In this document: positions 25,605 to 34,864 of the stretch, piece after piece
Numbering within the stretch: position 1 is the first letter of the stretch
Layout: the number at the start of each line of letters is the position of its first letter
Origin: Limnovirga soli
Lineage (GTDB): Bacteria > Bacteroidota > Bacteroidia > Chitinophagales > Chitinophagaceae
Direction of reading: 5' to 3'
NCBI RefSeq assembly: GCF_013106755.1
Contig: NZ_WHPF01000004.1
Coordinates: 248,001-312,000 of the forward strand
DNA: 64,000 bases
Notes under the pieces: model-generated
Told to the model about the DNA's origin: nothing
The model's database searches: none
What the model saw: only the letters and a program-made list of their open reading frames with translations
Made by a program: the position numbers and the translations under genes

Positions 25605-28600
25605 ATGCCAAGTAGAGTAAAATTCATTAAAAAGGGATTTATCCTGCTATATTTTTGTTTATTGTTCAGGCAGCAAATAAATGCTCAAAGCACAGATTTT
25701 CAACTACCGGCTCCTATTGGTGGACAAACAATTACGTTAAAAGTATTGACTAACGGCAACTATGTAATTGCAGATCCTTATTTTAATGATGGATCTATTC
25801 CACAGGTGGGTGTAGTTTTTCTTTATGATGGTTTAACCAATACATTAATCAGTACACTTAAAGGAACCACTGCCTACGACCTGATAGGGTTGTCGGTAAC
25901 CGCCTTAAGCAATGGCAATTATGTTGTTAGCAGCCCCTATTGGGATAATGGCAATATTATAAATGCAGGGGCTTTTACCTGGTGCAATGGTACAACCGGT
26001 CTAAATGGGGTGGTAAATATTAACAACAGTTTGGTGGGTAGCTCTAAAGATGATTTAGGAGCTTCAATCTACCCTTTAAGCAATGGCAATTATATTTTAC
26101 GTTGCAACTCTTGGGATAATGGTGCAATTACCAACGCCGGTGCTGTAACCTGGTGCAATGGAGCCACAGGGATAACCGGTGTTGTGAGTAGTAATAATAG
26201 CCTGGTGGGCAGCCACATTGATGATTATATCGGGTCTGACATAGTACTTCTAAAAAATAGTAACTACATAATAATTAGTCCCAATTGGAAATGGGATGGT
26301 GGTTATGGTGCGGTAACATGGGGAAGCGGTACTGAGGGGGTAAAGGGCGAGATAGGTAGCAATAATAGTCTTTTAGGAAGAAGTGAGGGTAGTATCGGAT
26401 CAGAAATATTCGTATTGAATAATGATAACTATGTGGTTTTGAGCAATCATTGGAAAAGCGACTCTGTTAATGAAGCTGGTGCAGTCACCTGGGGTAGCGG
26501 CACAAATGGAGTAAGCGGCTATATAGACGTGAACAATAGCCTCGTAGGTATAGGTGAAGGAAATCCCAACATAATACCGCTTACTAATGGCAATTATGTG
26601 GTAATGAGCCCACAATGGCGTAAATTAAAAGATGGAATAGAAAATGTTGGTGCGGTTACCTTCTGCGACGGTTTTACTGGCACTAGTGGGGTGATCAACA
26701 GTAACAATAGTCTGGTAGGTGCTGATTTTGCTTCAGAATTAGGTAACAGTGTGATCGCCCTATCCAATGGAAATTATGTGGTAAATACCCCTCTCTGGGA
26801 CCTAGACACGATAAAACTTGTGTTTAATGGAACCAAATATGACACCATAAAAGTCCGGATAGAAAATGTTGGTGCCGTTACATGGGGTAGCGGTACGGAA
26901 GGTATACATGGTGTTATATCCAAATACAATAGCCTGGTAGGAACTCAGGCAAATGATTTAGTTGGCCTCGGCATAATTCCACTAAGAAGCGGGGATTATG
27001 TCACGATCAGCTCGTTATGGAATAATGAAACTATACCGAACGCAGGAGCGGTAACTTTATGCCCCGGAAACGCAAGTGTAACGGGTGAAGTTAACAAATT
27101 CAACAGTGTTGTAGGCAGCACAGCTTATGATCATGTTGGCAATGGAGGCGTTGCTGAACTCACCAATGGCAACTTTGTTGTTAGCAGCTATAGTTGGGAT
27201 AATAGTACAACAGGCACTGTTGATGCAGGTGCAGTTACCCTGTATAATGGCTTGAAGCCTTTTAAGGGAGAAGTAATTGAACTATATAGCCTCGTGGGTG
27301 ACAAAACCAACGGCAATGTGGGCAGTTATGTAACACCTTTGACCGATGGAAATTTTGTAGTTTCCAGCCCCGCTTGGGATAACATTGCAGGCGCAGTAAC
27401 CTGGTGCGATGGGTTTTCTTTTTTAGGGGCAACTGTAAATAACTTAAACAGTCTTGTAGGCAGTGCAGCCAACGATAGGGTGGGCTATAAAATAGTGCCT
27501 CTTTCAAATGGAAATTATATAGTTGCAAGTCCTTTTTGGGATAATGGTGCATTAAATGATGCGGGTGCAGTTTCCTTCGGAGGCTATGGATTCGATTTAA
27601 CCGGGGCAATATCCAAAAACAATAGTTTGGTTGCAAACGAGGCTGGAGCGTGGTTAGGGTATAATGGATTAAGGACGCTTAGTAACGGCAATTATGTAGT
27701 AGAATACCCTGATTGGGATAATGGCACAATCATCAATGCCGGTGCTGTAACCTGGGGTAACGGGTTGACCGGCACATCTGGAGATATTAGCAGCAGCAAT
27801 AGTCTTGTAGGTAGTTCAATAGGTGAAAGGGTGGGAATTAGTGTTGTTGCGCTTACTAACGGCGATTACATTGTAAAAACTGCAGGCTGGGATAATGGAG
27901 CAATTTCTGATGGTGGCGCCGTGTCTTTTGTTAGTGGTATAAATGGTCTAACCGGAACCATTAACTCCTGCAACAGTGTATTAGGCACAACCATCGGTAG
28001 TGGTAGTAAAACGGTGAGTGAATTTAATTACATTTATAATTACCTGCTGGTTGTTCGACCACTGGATAATATAATGACGAGATATGACCAGGCAGATGCA
28101 ACACTTGCATCTGCTAAAGCAAACAACTCGGTAAATATAGCCGGCAATGGAGACCTGCCCTTATTAAGCAATGATTGTAAATTGATTGCAACAATAGAAA
28201 CTGGTGTTAGTAATGGAACATTAAGTGGTACAGTTAATAGTAAGTTATGGATAGATGGAACGCAGTCCGCCAAATATGCCAAACGCCATTATGAAATAAC
28301 ACCTGCATCAAATGCATCAACTGCTACTGCCAGAATTACATTGTATGCAACCCAATCTGAGTTTAATGATTATAATAATCAAATACCTTCTCCTACACTT
28401 TTAATGCCGACCAATAGCAACGATAATCTGGGTATTGCGAACCTTAGAATTGAAAAACGCGGTGGTACCGGCGACGAAAATGGTTCTCCTGATTCTTACC
28501 AAGGCCCCAAACAAATTATTGACCCAGCTGATAAAGATATTGTTTGGAATAATATTCAAAACAGATGGGAAATAAGTTTTGAAGTAACAGGGTTTAGTGG

Positions 28601-29144
28601 CTTTTTTATCACCACCGGTTCAATTGTTTTAGCAACTAATTGGTTATCCTTTACAGGCAATCTAAATGGCGAGAAGCATGCGATTCTAAATTGGAAGGTA
28701 CAGGAGCAGGCTGTTGCCAGATATGAAATTGAAAAGAGCATAAATTCTTTTCAATTCAGTAAAATAGGAGTTCTAAATAGTAAAGGCGAGGGTGTAAACT
28801 CTTATTCATTTATGGAAAGCATGGTACTTTCAGGCGAGGGTTATTATAAAATAAAGCAAATAGATAAGAATGGCAATTACACCTATTCACGCATAGTAAA
28901 ATTATTCGCAAATGAGAATCCCCTTTTGTCCATCTTTCCAAATCCTGCAAATGATAAGGTAACATTATTGGTTGATAAGGCTTTGTTGAATAAAAAAATT
29001 GTCCTCACAGATCTTTGTGGTAAGCCATTGCAAGTATTAACTATTAATGAATTATCACTTAATATTAAAATAGGTAACTATGCTAATGGTGTATACATAT
29101 TGAATTTTGAAGATGGAACCAGAAGAAAAATTCTTAAACAATAA
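25605..29144 (+). CDS. Large secreted repeat protein with T9SS C-terminal sorting domain
   Basis: A 1,179-residue exported protein that is probably surface attached. After a signal peptide (ending RQQINAQ) come about 13 tandem units of 50-70 residues. Their consensus is near L(S/T)NGNYVV-SP-WDNG-I-NAGAVTW-NG-TG--G-(V/I)---NSLVGS, spanning roughly residues 45-800. A linker follows, then a beta-sandwich stretch (LSFTGNLNGEKHAILNWKV), then a C-terminal domain with IFPNPANDKVTLLV and YANGVYILNFEDGTRRKI, diagnostic of type IX secretion cargo. The repeats resemble those of large adhesins in other bacteria. I start at the ATG at 25605 instead of a TTG at 25569. The ligand is unknown. Confidence 0.85.
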   Translation: MPSRVKFIKKGFILLYFCLLFRQQINAQSTDFQLPAPIGGQTITLKVLTNGNYVIADPYFNDGSIPQVGVVFLYDGLTNTLISTLKGTTAYDLIGLSVTALSNGNYVVSSPYWDNGNIINAGAFTWCNGTTGLNGVVNINNSLVGSSKDDLGASIYPLSNGNYILRCNSWDNGAITNAGAVTWCNGATGITGVVSSNNSLVGSHIDDYIGSDIVLLKNSNYIIISPNWKWDGGYGAVTWGSGTEGVKGEIGSNNSLLGRSEGSIGSEIFVLNNDNYVVLSNHWKSDSVNEAGAVTWGSGTNGVSGYIDVNNSLVGIGEGNPNIIPLTNGNYVVMSPQWRKLKDGIENVGAVTFCDGFTGTSGVINSNNSLVGADFASELGNSVIALSNGNYVVNTPLWDLDTIKLVFNGTKYDTIKVRIENVGAVTWGSGTEGIHGVISKYNSLVGTQANDLVGLGIIPLRSGDYVTISSLWNNETIPNAGAVTLCPGNASVTGEVNKFNSVVGSTAYDHVGNGGVAELTNGNFVVSSYSWDNSTTGTVDAGAVTLYNGLKPFKGEVIELYSLVGDKTNGNVGSYVTPLTDGNFVVSSPAWDNIAGAVTWCDGFSFLGATVNNLNSLVGSAANDRVGYKIVPLSNGNYIVASPFWDNGALNDAGAVSFGGYGFDLTGAISKNNSLVANEAGAWLGYNGLRTLSNGNYVVEYPDWDNGTIINAGAVTWGNGLTGTSGDISSSNSLVGSSIGERVGISVVALTNGDYIVKTAGWDNGAISDGGAVSFVSGINGLTGTINSCNSVLGTTIGSGSKTVSEFNYIYNYLLVVRPLDNIMTRYDQADATLASAKANNSVNIAGNGDLPLLSNDCKLIATIETGVSNGTLSGTVNSKLWIDGTQSAKYAKRHYEITPASNASTATARITLYATQSEFNDYNNQIPSPTLLMPTNSNDNLGIANLRIEKRGGTGDENGSPDSYQGPKQIIDPADKDIVWNNIQNRWEISFEVTGFSGFFITTGSIVLATNWLSFTGNLNGEKHAILNWKVQEQAVARYEIEKSINSFQFSKIGVLNSKGEGVNSYSFMESMVLSGEGYYKIKQIDKNGNYTYSRIVKLFANENPLLSIFPNPANDKVTLLVDKALLNKKIVLTDLCGKPLQVLTINELSLNIKIGNYANGVYILNFEDGTRRKILKQ

Positions 29145-29454
29145 GGTAAATTAGAATAACTTTTGGGCATAAAGATTAACATCAGTCGTTTTTCACATTC
29201 TTTGCAATCCTTCTAGATATTTGTCCAACACTGATATTTTTTAGATTATTGGTATAATAATCAAATAACCCCAAATTTTCTTGGTGTTAATAAATGCATA
29301 TTTTATTCTTCTTATTAAAACATGTTGTATTAAAAAATATCTCGCCCCCGTTGACTAAAATCATTAATCGAAAATATATCCCAATAAGTGTTTTTCGACC
29401 TAATAATAAAAGGATTTTTATAAATGATATGAACCGTCATAATTATTCACAAGT
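29145..29454. other. AT-rich gap between the repeat protein and the esterase
   Basis: About 310 bases without a supported gene, without the interspersed repeat and without a clear terminator. It is the gap where promoter elements for the esterase gene should lie, but I do not see a confident one. Confidence 0.3.
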
Positions 29455-30579
29455 ATGAGAAAAATATTAATTCCTGTATTATTGTTATTGGCGATTGCTG
29501 CTAAGGCCCAACCTCCAAGACCTTCACCAACACCAAACGATACGTTGCAAGCGATAAGAGTTGTTGGCGATGGCATAGTGCTATTAAGCATTTATGCACC
29601 CAAAGCAACTTCGGTTACCGTACTGGGCGATTTTTTAAAGGAATACAAACCACTAGCACTAAGTAAAGCCGATAACGGCGTATGGTCTGTAACTATAACT
29701 GATCTTTTACCTGATGTATATACCTACGATTTTACAGTTGACGGTATAAAAACATTTGACCCTAAAAACCCGCAATACAAAGAAGGAGAAAATGGCTTAT
29801 CAAATATTTTTGAATTAACCGGTACAGAGGCCGATTACTGTGCTGTAAAAAATGTACCACATGGCAAAGTGGAAACAGTTTGGTTTGCCTCTGCCGTAAT
29901 GGGCAATACCTGCCGTATGCATGTGTATACACCACCGGGTTATGAGAAAATGAAGGGCAATTTGCCTACCCTGTATTTACAACATGGCGGTGGCGATAAT
30001 GATGCCGCGTGGACAACCGCAGGGAAAGCCAATTTTATTCTTGACAATTTATTGGCCGAAGGAAAAATTACTCCTATGGTTATTGTAATGCCCATGGGGC
30101 ATCCATCTCCGGGTTTTCATATGGAACCCGGAATAGATGCAGATCCTTATTACAAACAGTTGTTTACCGATATAATGCCTTATATAGAATCGCACTACAA
30201 GGTTTCTGTAAAGCGAAATGATAAGGCCTTTGCCGGTTTATCCATGGGTGGTATCCAGGCGTTGAATATTGCTTTGTTTGCACCGGAAAAATTTGGTTAT
30301 GTGTTGCCCCTTAGCACTGGTTATTTCCCTGCACAGCTAAAATCGCTGGAAGATAAATACAGTGCTGTTTTAAAAAATCCTGCCATTAATACCTTACAGC
30401 TTTTTTGGATAGCCATGGGTGGTGAAAAAGATATTGCTTATCAAAATGGGTTAAATGTAAATGCCCTGTTTGATAAGTATGGCATTAAATATACTACTAA
30501 TACCTATGCAGCTGCTCATACATTTATTACCTGGCGGCATAACCTGTATGAATTTGCGCCTTTATTATTTAAAAAATAG
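29455..30579 (+). CDS. Secreted esterase with N-terminal E-set/CBM48-like domain
   Basis: The 374-residue exported protein (signal MRKILIPVLLLLAIAAKAQ) has two parts. Residues 30-125 form a carbohydrate-associated immunoglobulin-like domain (IYAPKATSVTVLGDF, GVWSVTITDLLPDVYTYDFTVDG). Residues 135-374 form a family-1 carbohydrate esterase domain with LPTLYLQHGGGDND, nucleophile Ser in FAGLSMGGIQAL and a C-terminal His in HTFITWRHNLYEF. Proteins of this build act as feruloyl or acetyl esterases on plant xylan side chains. That substrate is inferred from the family. It stands alone before the monooxygenase operon. Confidence 0.9.
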   Translation: MRKILIPVLLLLAIAAKAQPPRPSPTPNDTLQAIRVVGDGIVLLSIYAPKATSVTVLGDFLKEYKPLALSKADNGVWSVTITDLLPDVYTYDFTVDGIKTFDPKNPQYKEGENGLSNIFELTGTEADYCAVKNVPHGKVETVWFASAVMGNTCRMHVYTPPGYEKMKGNLPTLYLQHGGGDNDAAWTTAGKANFILDNLLAEGKITPMVIVMPMGHPSPGFHMEPGIDADPYYKQLFTDIMPYIESHYKVSVKRNDKAFAGLSMGGIQALNIALFAPEKFGYVLPLSTGYFPAQLKSLEDKYSAVLKNPAINTLQLFWIAMGGEKDIAYQNGLNVNALFDKYGIKYTTNTYAAAHTFITWRHNLYEFAPLLFKK

Positions 30580-30705
30580 CCAGCAATACCTTTTGCGTGA
30601 TTACAGTTTAGATTATAGTTGAATAAAAATGTACAGAACTGTTGAATAAGATTATTTTTAGGTGTGCCTTTATAAGTAAATCGGTTAAAGGTAAACAGTG
30701 CAGAT

Positions 30706-31959
30706 ATGAAGGAAAATAGCATTATTATTGTTGGTGCTGGTATTGGCGGACTTACCACCGCACTTAGCCTGCATGCAAAAGGTTTTAAGGTTGAGGTATA
30801 TGAATCAGCCAGGGAAATAAAACCTTTGGGGGTGGGTATTAATTTATTGCCTCATGCAGTTAGGGTATTAACCAATTTGGGTATTCAACCTCACCTTCAG
30901 GAAGTGGCAGTAGCCACCAAAGAATTGGTTTATTATAACAAATTCGGGAAAAGAATATGGCAGGAACCCCGCGGTAAATTTGCCGGTTATAACTGGCCTC
31001 AGTTTTCTATTCACCGTGGTACTTTTCAAATGCAGTTGTTGCAGGTGGCTAAAGAACTACTGGGCGAAGCAAATATTCATACAGGTCATTGTTTGCAATC
31101 ATTTAGTCAGAACGAAAACAAGGTAAAGGCAATCTTTATTGATAAAGAAACGGGTATTTTAAAAGCTGTTGCAGAAGCCGATATGTTAATTGGCGCCGAT
31201 GGCATTCACTCAATAGTACGTAAACATTTTTATTCAGAGGAAGGCGCTCCTAAGTTTTCAGGAATTATTTTGCACCGGGGTACCACCATGGCTACGCCAT
31301 TTCTTTCCGGGGCTTCTATGATTATGGCGGGTAGTGCCAGTAAAAAATTTGTAGCCTATCCCATTTCTCCGGTTTTAGATGAAAATGGCCGGCAACTCAT
31401 AAATTGGATTGCAGATTTGAAAGTGAATCCCGAGGATAATATTATGCCCCAGGATTGGAACCGCAGGGCCGACAAGGATAAATTATTGCATGAATTTGGT
31501 ACCTGGCAATTTGACTGGTTGGATATCCCTGCCATCATTGGCAATGCTTCAGCCATTTATGAATTTCCGATGAGCGACCGCGATCCATTACCCCAATGGT
31601 CATTCAGCCGCATTAGCTTATTGGGCGATGCGGCACATCCCATGTATCCTATTGGCTCCAATGGTGCTTCTCAGGCCATACTGGATGCGGAATGCTTAAC
31701 AGAATCATTGCTGCAGCATAATAATGCTGTACAGGCTTTGGAACATTATGCATCCATACGTTTGCCAGCTACCGCCAAAATTGTTTTGCAAAACAGGCAA
31801 ATGGGGCCTGAGCAGGTAATGCAGATTGTGGAAGATAGGGCGCCCAATGGGTTTGAACATTTGGATGATGTAATTAGCCGGGAAGAACTGGAAGCCATTG
31901 CGGCACGATATAAACAAATTGCAGGATTTGATAAGGATGCATTAAATCAAAAACAATAA
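30706..31959 (+). CDS. FAD-dependent monooxygenase (PhzS/salicylate hydroxylase-like)
   Basis: A 417-residue class A flavoprotein hydroxylase. The Rossmann motif VGAGIGGL is at residues 10-17, the DG motif at IGADGIHSIVRK and the GD motif at LLGDAAHPMYPIGSNGASQA. It uses NAD(P)H and oxygen to hydroxylate or decarboxylate an aromatic or similar substrate. It is most like the PhzS-type flavin-dependent oxidoreductases. The next gene begins three bases after its stop, so the enzyme is translated with a DUF3237 protein and a secreted hydrolase. The shared pathway is unknown but is likely catabolic. Confidence 0.9.
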   Translation: MKENSIIIVGAGIGGLTTALSLHAKGFKVEVYESAREIKPLGVGINLLPHAVRVLTNLGIQPHLQEVAVATKELVYYNKFGKRIWQEPRGKFAGYNWPQFSIHRGTFQMQLLQVAKELLGEANIHTGHCLQSFSQNENKVKAIFIDKETGILKAVAEADMLIGADGIHSIVRKHFYSEEGAPKFSGIILHRGTTMATPFLSGASMIMAGSASKKFVAYPISPVLDENGRQLINWIADLKVNPEDNIMPQDWNRRADKDKLLHEFGTWQFDWLDIPAIIGNASAIYEFPMSDRDPLPQWSFSRISLLGDAAHPMYPIGSNGASQAILDAECLTESLLQHNNAVQALEHYASIRLPATAKIVLQNRQMGPEQVMQIVEDRAPNGFEHLDDVISREELEAIAARYKQIAGFDKDALNQKQ

Positions 31960-31962
31960 AGG

Positions 31963-32427
31963 ATGAAAGCTCCTCAATTAGCATTTGCATTCGAAATAAA
32001 TATTATGGTTGCTCCTGGTCAAATGCAGGAGCTGGGCCTGACGGGTAAAGGTGTTAGAAGGGTAATTCCAATACTAGGTGGCAGCTTTGAGGGGCCTGCT
32101 ATTAATGGCACTATTGTACCCGGTGGGTACGACTGGCAATTATTGCGTAATGATGGGGTGGCAGAAATTGATGCCCGTTATTTGTTGCAAACCAACGATG
32201 GCGTTTTAATCACAATAGTAAATACCGGTTTGCGCCATGGCCCTGAGGAAGTAGTGCAAAAAATGGCCAGGGGAGAAGCAGTTGACCCTGATGCATATTA
32301 TTTTCGCACCATCCCGGTTTTTGAAACAGCAGATGCACGTTATGATTGGCTTACTAAAAATATTTTTATTGCCAATGGCATTCGTAAACCTGATCAGGTT
32401 ACTATTCAGGTTTGGAAAGTTGTATAA
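31963..32427 (+). CDS. DUF3237 family protein
   Basis: A 154-residue cytoplasmic beta-barrel-type protein matching DUF3237. Characteristic segments are GKGVRRVIPILGGSFEGPAINGTIVPGGYDWQ, EIDARYLLQTNDGVLI and YYFRTIPVFETADARYDWLTKNIFIANG. The family has no established reaction, though members often occur beside aromatic and steroid catabolic genes. It starts three bases after the monooxygenase stop, and the secreted hydrolase follows 18 bases later, so the three are an operon. A binding or isomerase role on the monooxygenase product is a guess. Confidence 0.88.
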   Translation: MKAPQLAFAFEINIMVAPGQMQELGLTGKGVRRVIPILGGSFEGPAINGTIVPGGYDWQLLRNDGVAEIDARYLLQTNDGVLITIVNTGLRHGPEEVVQKMARGEAVDPDAYYFRTIPVFETADARYDWLTKNIFIANGIRKPDQVTIQVWKVV

Positions 32428-32445
32428 AATTATAAATCAAATAGT

Positions 32446-33321
32446 ATGTGTAAGCGTTGTTTGTTTTTGCTGGTACTCATGGTATCAGTAGCCCATGCGC
32501 AAAAAGTAATAAACCTGTACAATGGGGCAGCACCCGGTTCAGAAAAATGGAGCTGGCGTGAGCAGGAGAATGTAAAAAACATGTTTCAAACGCCGGTAGT
32601 GTATAATGTTGTACAACCTACCTTAACCGTATTTCTTCCCGATCCTGCCAATGCTAATGGTACTGCAGTAATCGTTTGCCCCGGCGGTGCATTTCATACT
32701 TTATCAATAGAAAGTGAAGGCAATGAAGTAGCCAAATGGCTTAACAAAAAAGGTGTGGCAGCCTTTGTGTTAAGGTATCGGCTGGTGCATAGTGTTACTG
32801 ATGATCCGGTAAAAGAGTTGATACCTAAAATGGCCGATTTTAAAAAGCTCGATCAGGAAAATGATTCTGTGGTAGCCATGGCTATTGCCGATGGCAAAAA
32901 AGCGATTGAATATGTACGTCAAAATGCTGCAGCATATGGCATTAATCCACACCGTATAGGTATTATGGGTTTCTCCGCCGGTGGTACGGTAACCATGGGT
33001 GTTGGATTTACCTACACACCCGGCAATCGCCCCGATTTTTTAGCGCCTGTGTATCTGTATAAAACCGCTTTGGGCAATCCTGCCGTACCTGCTGATGCGC
33101 CCCCCGTTTTTATTTGCGCTGCCAGCGATGATCAGCTGGGGCTGGCAAAACACAGCACTACTTTATATAATCAGTGGCTCGATGCGGGTAAATCGGCTGA
33201 ATTGCATATGTATCTTAAGGGTGGTCATGGTTTTGGCATGCGAAAAAATAATATTCCAACCGATACATGGATTGAGCGCTTTGGCGATTGGCTTTCCCTG
33301 CAAGGTTTATTAAGCAAATAA
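32446..33321 (+). CDS. Secreted alpha/beta hydrolase (acetyl-xylan-esterase-like)
   Basis: The 291-residue product has a short signal peptide (MCKRCLFLLVLMVSVAHAQ) and an esterase/lipase domain of the BD-FAE/Axe type. The oxyanion segment is VIVCPGGAFHTLSIESEGNEVAKWL, the nucleophile is in IGIMGFSAGGTV, the acid is probably in FICAASDDQLGL, and the His is in YLKGGHGFGM. Relatives deacetylate xylan or cleave small esters in the periplasm. It is the third gene of the monooxygenase operon. Its exported location contrasts with the two cytoplasmic partners and suggests it releases the substrate they then use. Confidence 0.88.
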   Translation: MCKRCLFLLVLMVSVAHAQKVINLYNGAAPGSEKWSWREQENVKNMFQTPVVYNVVQPTLTVFLPDPANANGTAVIVCPGGAFHTLSIESEGNEVAKWLNKKGVAAFVLRYRLVHSVTDDPVKELIPKMADFKKLDQENDSVVAMAIADGKKAIEYVRQNAAAYGINPHRIGIMGFSAGGTVTMGVGFTYTPGNRPDFLAPVYLYKTALGNPAVPADAPPVFICAASDDQLGLAKHSTTLYNQWLDAGKSAELHMYLKGGHGFGMRKNNIPTDTWIERFGDWLSLQGLLSK

Positions 33322-33369
33322 AGTATAAATAATGTTGAGCCCGGCTATAGTGCTGCTATCAGGCATCCG

Positions 33370-33431
33370 TTGCGTCGCACTCTTCAGCGTTTAGCCCAAT
33401 CTTCGGCAAGGCGTACAAGTGTGCGACGCAA
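33370..33431. repeat. Interspersed core repeat pair, copies 15 (forward) and 16 (reverse)
   Basis: TTGCGTCGCACTCTT at 33370-33384 faces GTACAAGTGTGCGACGCAA at 33413-33431, with only 28 bases between. The outer boundaries also mirror each other: GAGCCCGGC starting near 33338 and GCTTGGCTC ending near 33465. The whole is an imperfect palindrome of about 125 bases between the hydrolase and the hydroxyacid dehydrogenase. Confidence 0.9.
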
Positions 33432-33482
33432 GTAAAGTTCAATAGTCTTACAAAAGCTTGGCTCATCTGCAAAAAAATAGTT

Positions 33483-34631
33483 ATGACAATAAAATACAAC
33501 AGCTCATATCCATCCATAGAAGATTTAAAGAAAAAAGCTCAACAAAAAATTCCCCGTTTTGCTTTTGAATACCTGGATGGTGGTTGCAACGAAGATGTAA
33601 ACCTGCATAAAAACACTACTGAATTAAGGCAGGTAGAATTAAAACCTTATTACCTGGAAAACTACCGTACACCCGATATGCGTACCGAATTGTTTGGCCA
33701 TGTATACGATGCGCCGTTTGGTATTGCACCGGTTGGTTTACAAGGGTTAATTTGGCCCGGATCGCCTGAAATACTGGCCCGTGCTGCATTTGAACACAAT
33801 ATACCTTTTGTGTTAAGTACCGTGTCAACCTCCTCTATTGAAAAAATTGGGGAAATCACCGAAGGCCGTGCCTGGTTTCAATTGTATCACCCCGCCGAAG
33901 CATCGGTAAGAGACAGTATAGTTAAACGTGCCGCTGCCGCAAACTACCCCGTATTGGTGTTGTTATGCGATGTGCCTTCCTTTGGTTTCAGACCAAGGGA
34001 TATTCGCAACGGGTTGGCCATGCCGCCGCGTATGACACTTAGAAATATTTTACAAATCATGGGTAAACCCCATTGGGCAATAAACACGTTAATACACGGG
34101 CAGCCTTCATTTGCCACCATGCAGCCATATATGCCCAAAGGTTTAAACATGAAACAGCTGGGTGCATTCATGAATAAAACATTCTCAGGCCGTTTAAATG
34201 AGGAAAGAATAAAGCCAATACGCGATTTGTGGAAGGGTAAAATAGTTTTAAAAGGTGTTGCCAGCGAAGAGGATGCCGCTATGGCATTAAAACTTGGGCT
34301 GGATGGCATTATCGTATCTAACCATGGAGGCAGGCAGTTGGATGCCGCTCAGTCATCCATCAAATCAATGCCCCCCATTGTAGAAAAATATAAGGGTAAA
34401 TTGACTATAATGATGGATAGTGGTGTACGCTCCGGCCCAGATGTGGCAAGGGTTTTAGCCAGCGGCGCAGATTTTGCCTTTCTTGGCCGTTCGTTTATGT
34501 ATGGTGTGGCGGCATTGGGTAAAGAGGGCGGTAATCATACCATTTCCATGTTAAAAACGCAATTGCAACAGGTAATGGAGCAGGTTTGCTGTACAACTGT
34601 AAAAGGTTTCCCTAATCATATTATTCCCTAA
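33483..34631 (+). CDS. FMN-dependent alpha-hydroxy-acid dehydrogenase (L-lactate dehydrogenase type)
   Basis: A 382-residue TIM-barrel flavoprotein of the LldD/glycolate oxidase family. FAFEYLDGGCNEDVNLHKNT and APFGIAPVGLQGLIWPGSPEILARAA fit the N-terminal FMN region. The catalytic base is His281 in SNHGGRQLD, followed by MMDSGVRSGPDVARVLASGADFAFLGRSF, which binds the phosphate. It oxidises an L-2-hydroxy acid to the 2-oxo acid. Its position just before the rhamnose genes suggests that it oxidises L-lactate formed from lactaldehyde in rhamnose breakdown; this is inference. It is separated from the first rhamnosidase by 233 bases that include a repeat copy. Confidence 0.9.
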   Translation: MTIKYNSSYPSIEDLKKKAQQKIPRFAFEYLDGGCNEDVNLHKNTTELRQVELKPYYLENYRTPDMRTELFGHVYDAPFGIAPVGLQGLIWPGSPEILARAAFEHNIPFVLSTVSTSSIEKIGEITEGRAWFQLYHPAEASVRDSIVKRAAAANYPVLVLLCDVPSFGFRPRDIRNGLAMPPRMTLRNILQIMGKPHWAINTLIHGQPSFATMQPYMPKGLNMKQLGAFMNKTFSGRLNEERIKPIRDLWKGKIVLKGVASEEDAAMALKLGLDGIIVSNHGGRQLDAAQSSIKSMPPIVEKYKGKLTIMMDSGVRSGPDVARVLASGADFAFLGRSFMYGVAALGKEGGNHTISMLKTQLQQVMEQVCCTTVKGFPNHIIP

Positions 34632-34675
34632 TCTTACATCATGGACCCGGCATAGCAAAATACTTGAAGCCTCCG

Positions 34676-34694
34676 TTGCGTCGCACTCTTATAC
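34676..34694 (+). repeat. Interspersed core repeat, copy 17 (forward)
   Basis: TTGCGTCGCACTCTTATAC, one base different from the usual core, with GACCCGGC upstream and TATGCAGC downstream. It lies between the dehydrogenase and the first rhamnosidase. Confidence 0.88.
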
Positions 34695-34864
34695 GTTCAG
34701 TAATTTATGCAGCTATTCAGCAAACTTCATTGCCTGGCTCATATTTGTCATAAACCAATAAAAATTATGTTTTCAGGATAGTACATGATGGTTACCAGTA
34801 TTTACTATAGTACTTTCATTAAATTCATCTAACGTTTCAATAAAATAAGCCTCAATTATTTGCC

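Noticed and set aside
27262-27636. 124-codon open frame antisense to the repeat protein
   Set aside because: It mirrors the repetitive coding sequence of the sense strand and is not a separate gene.
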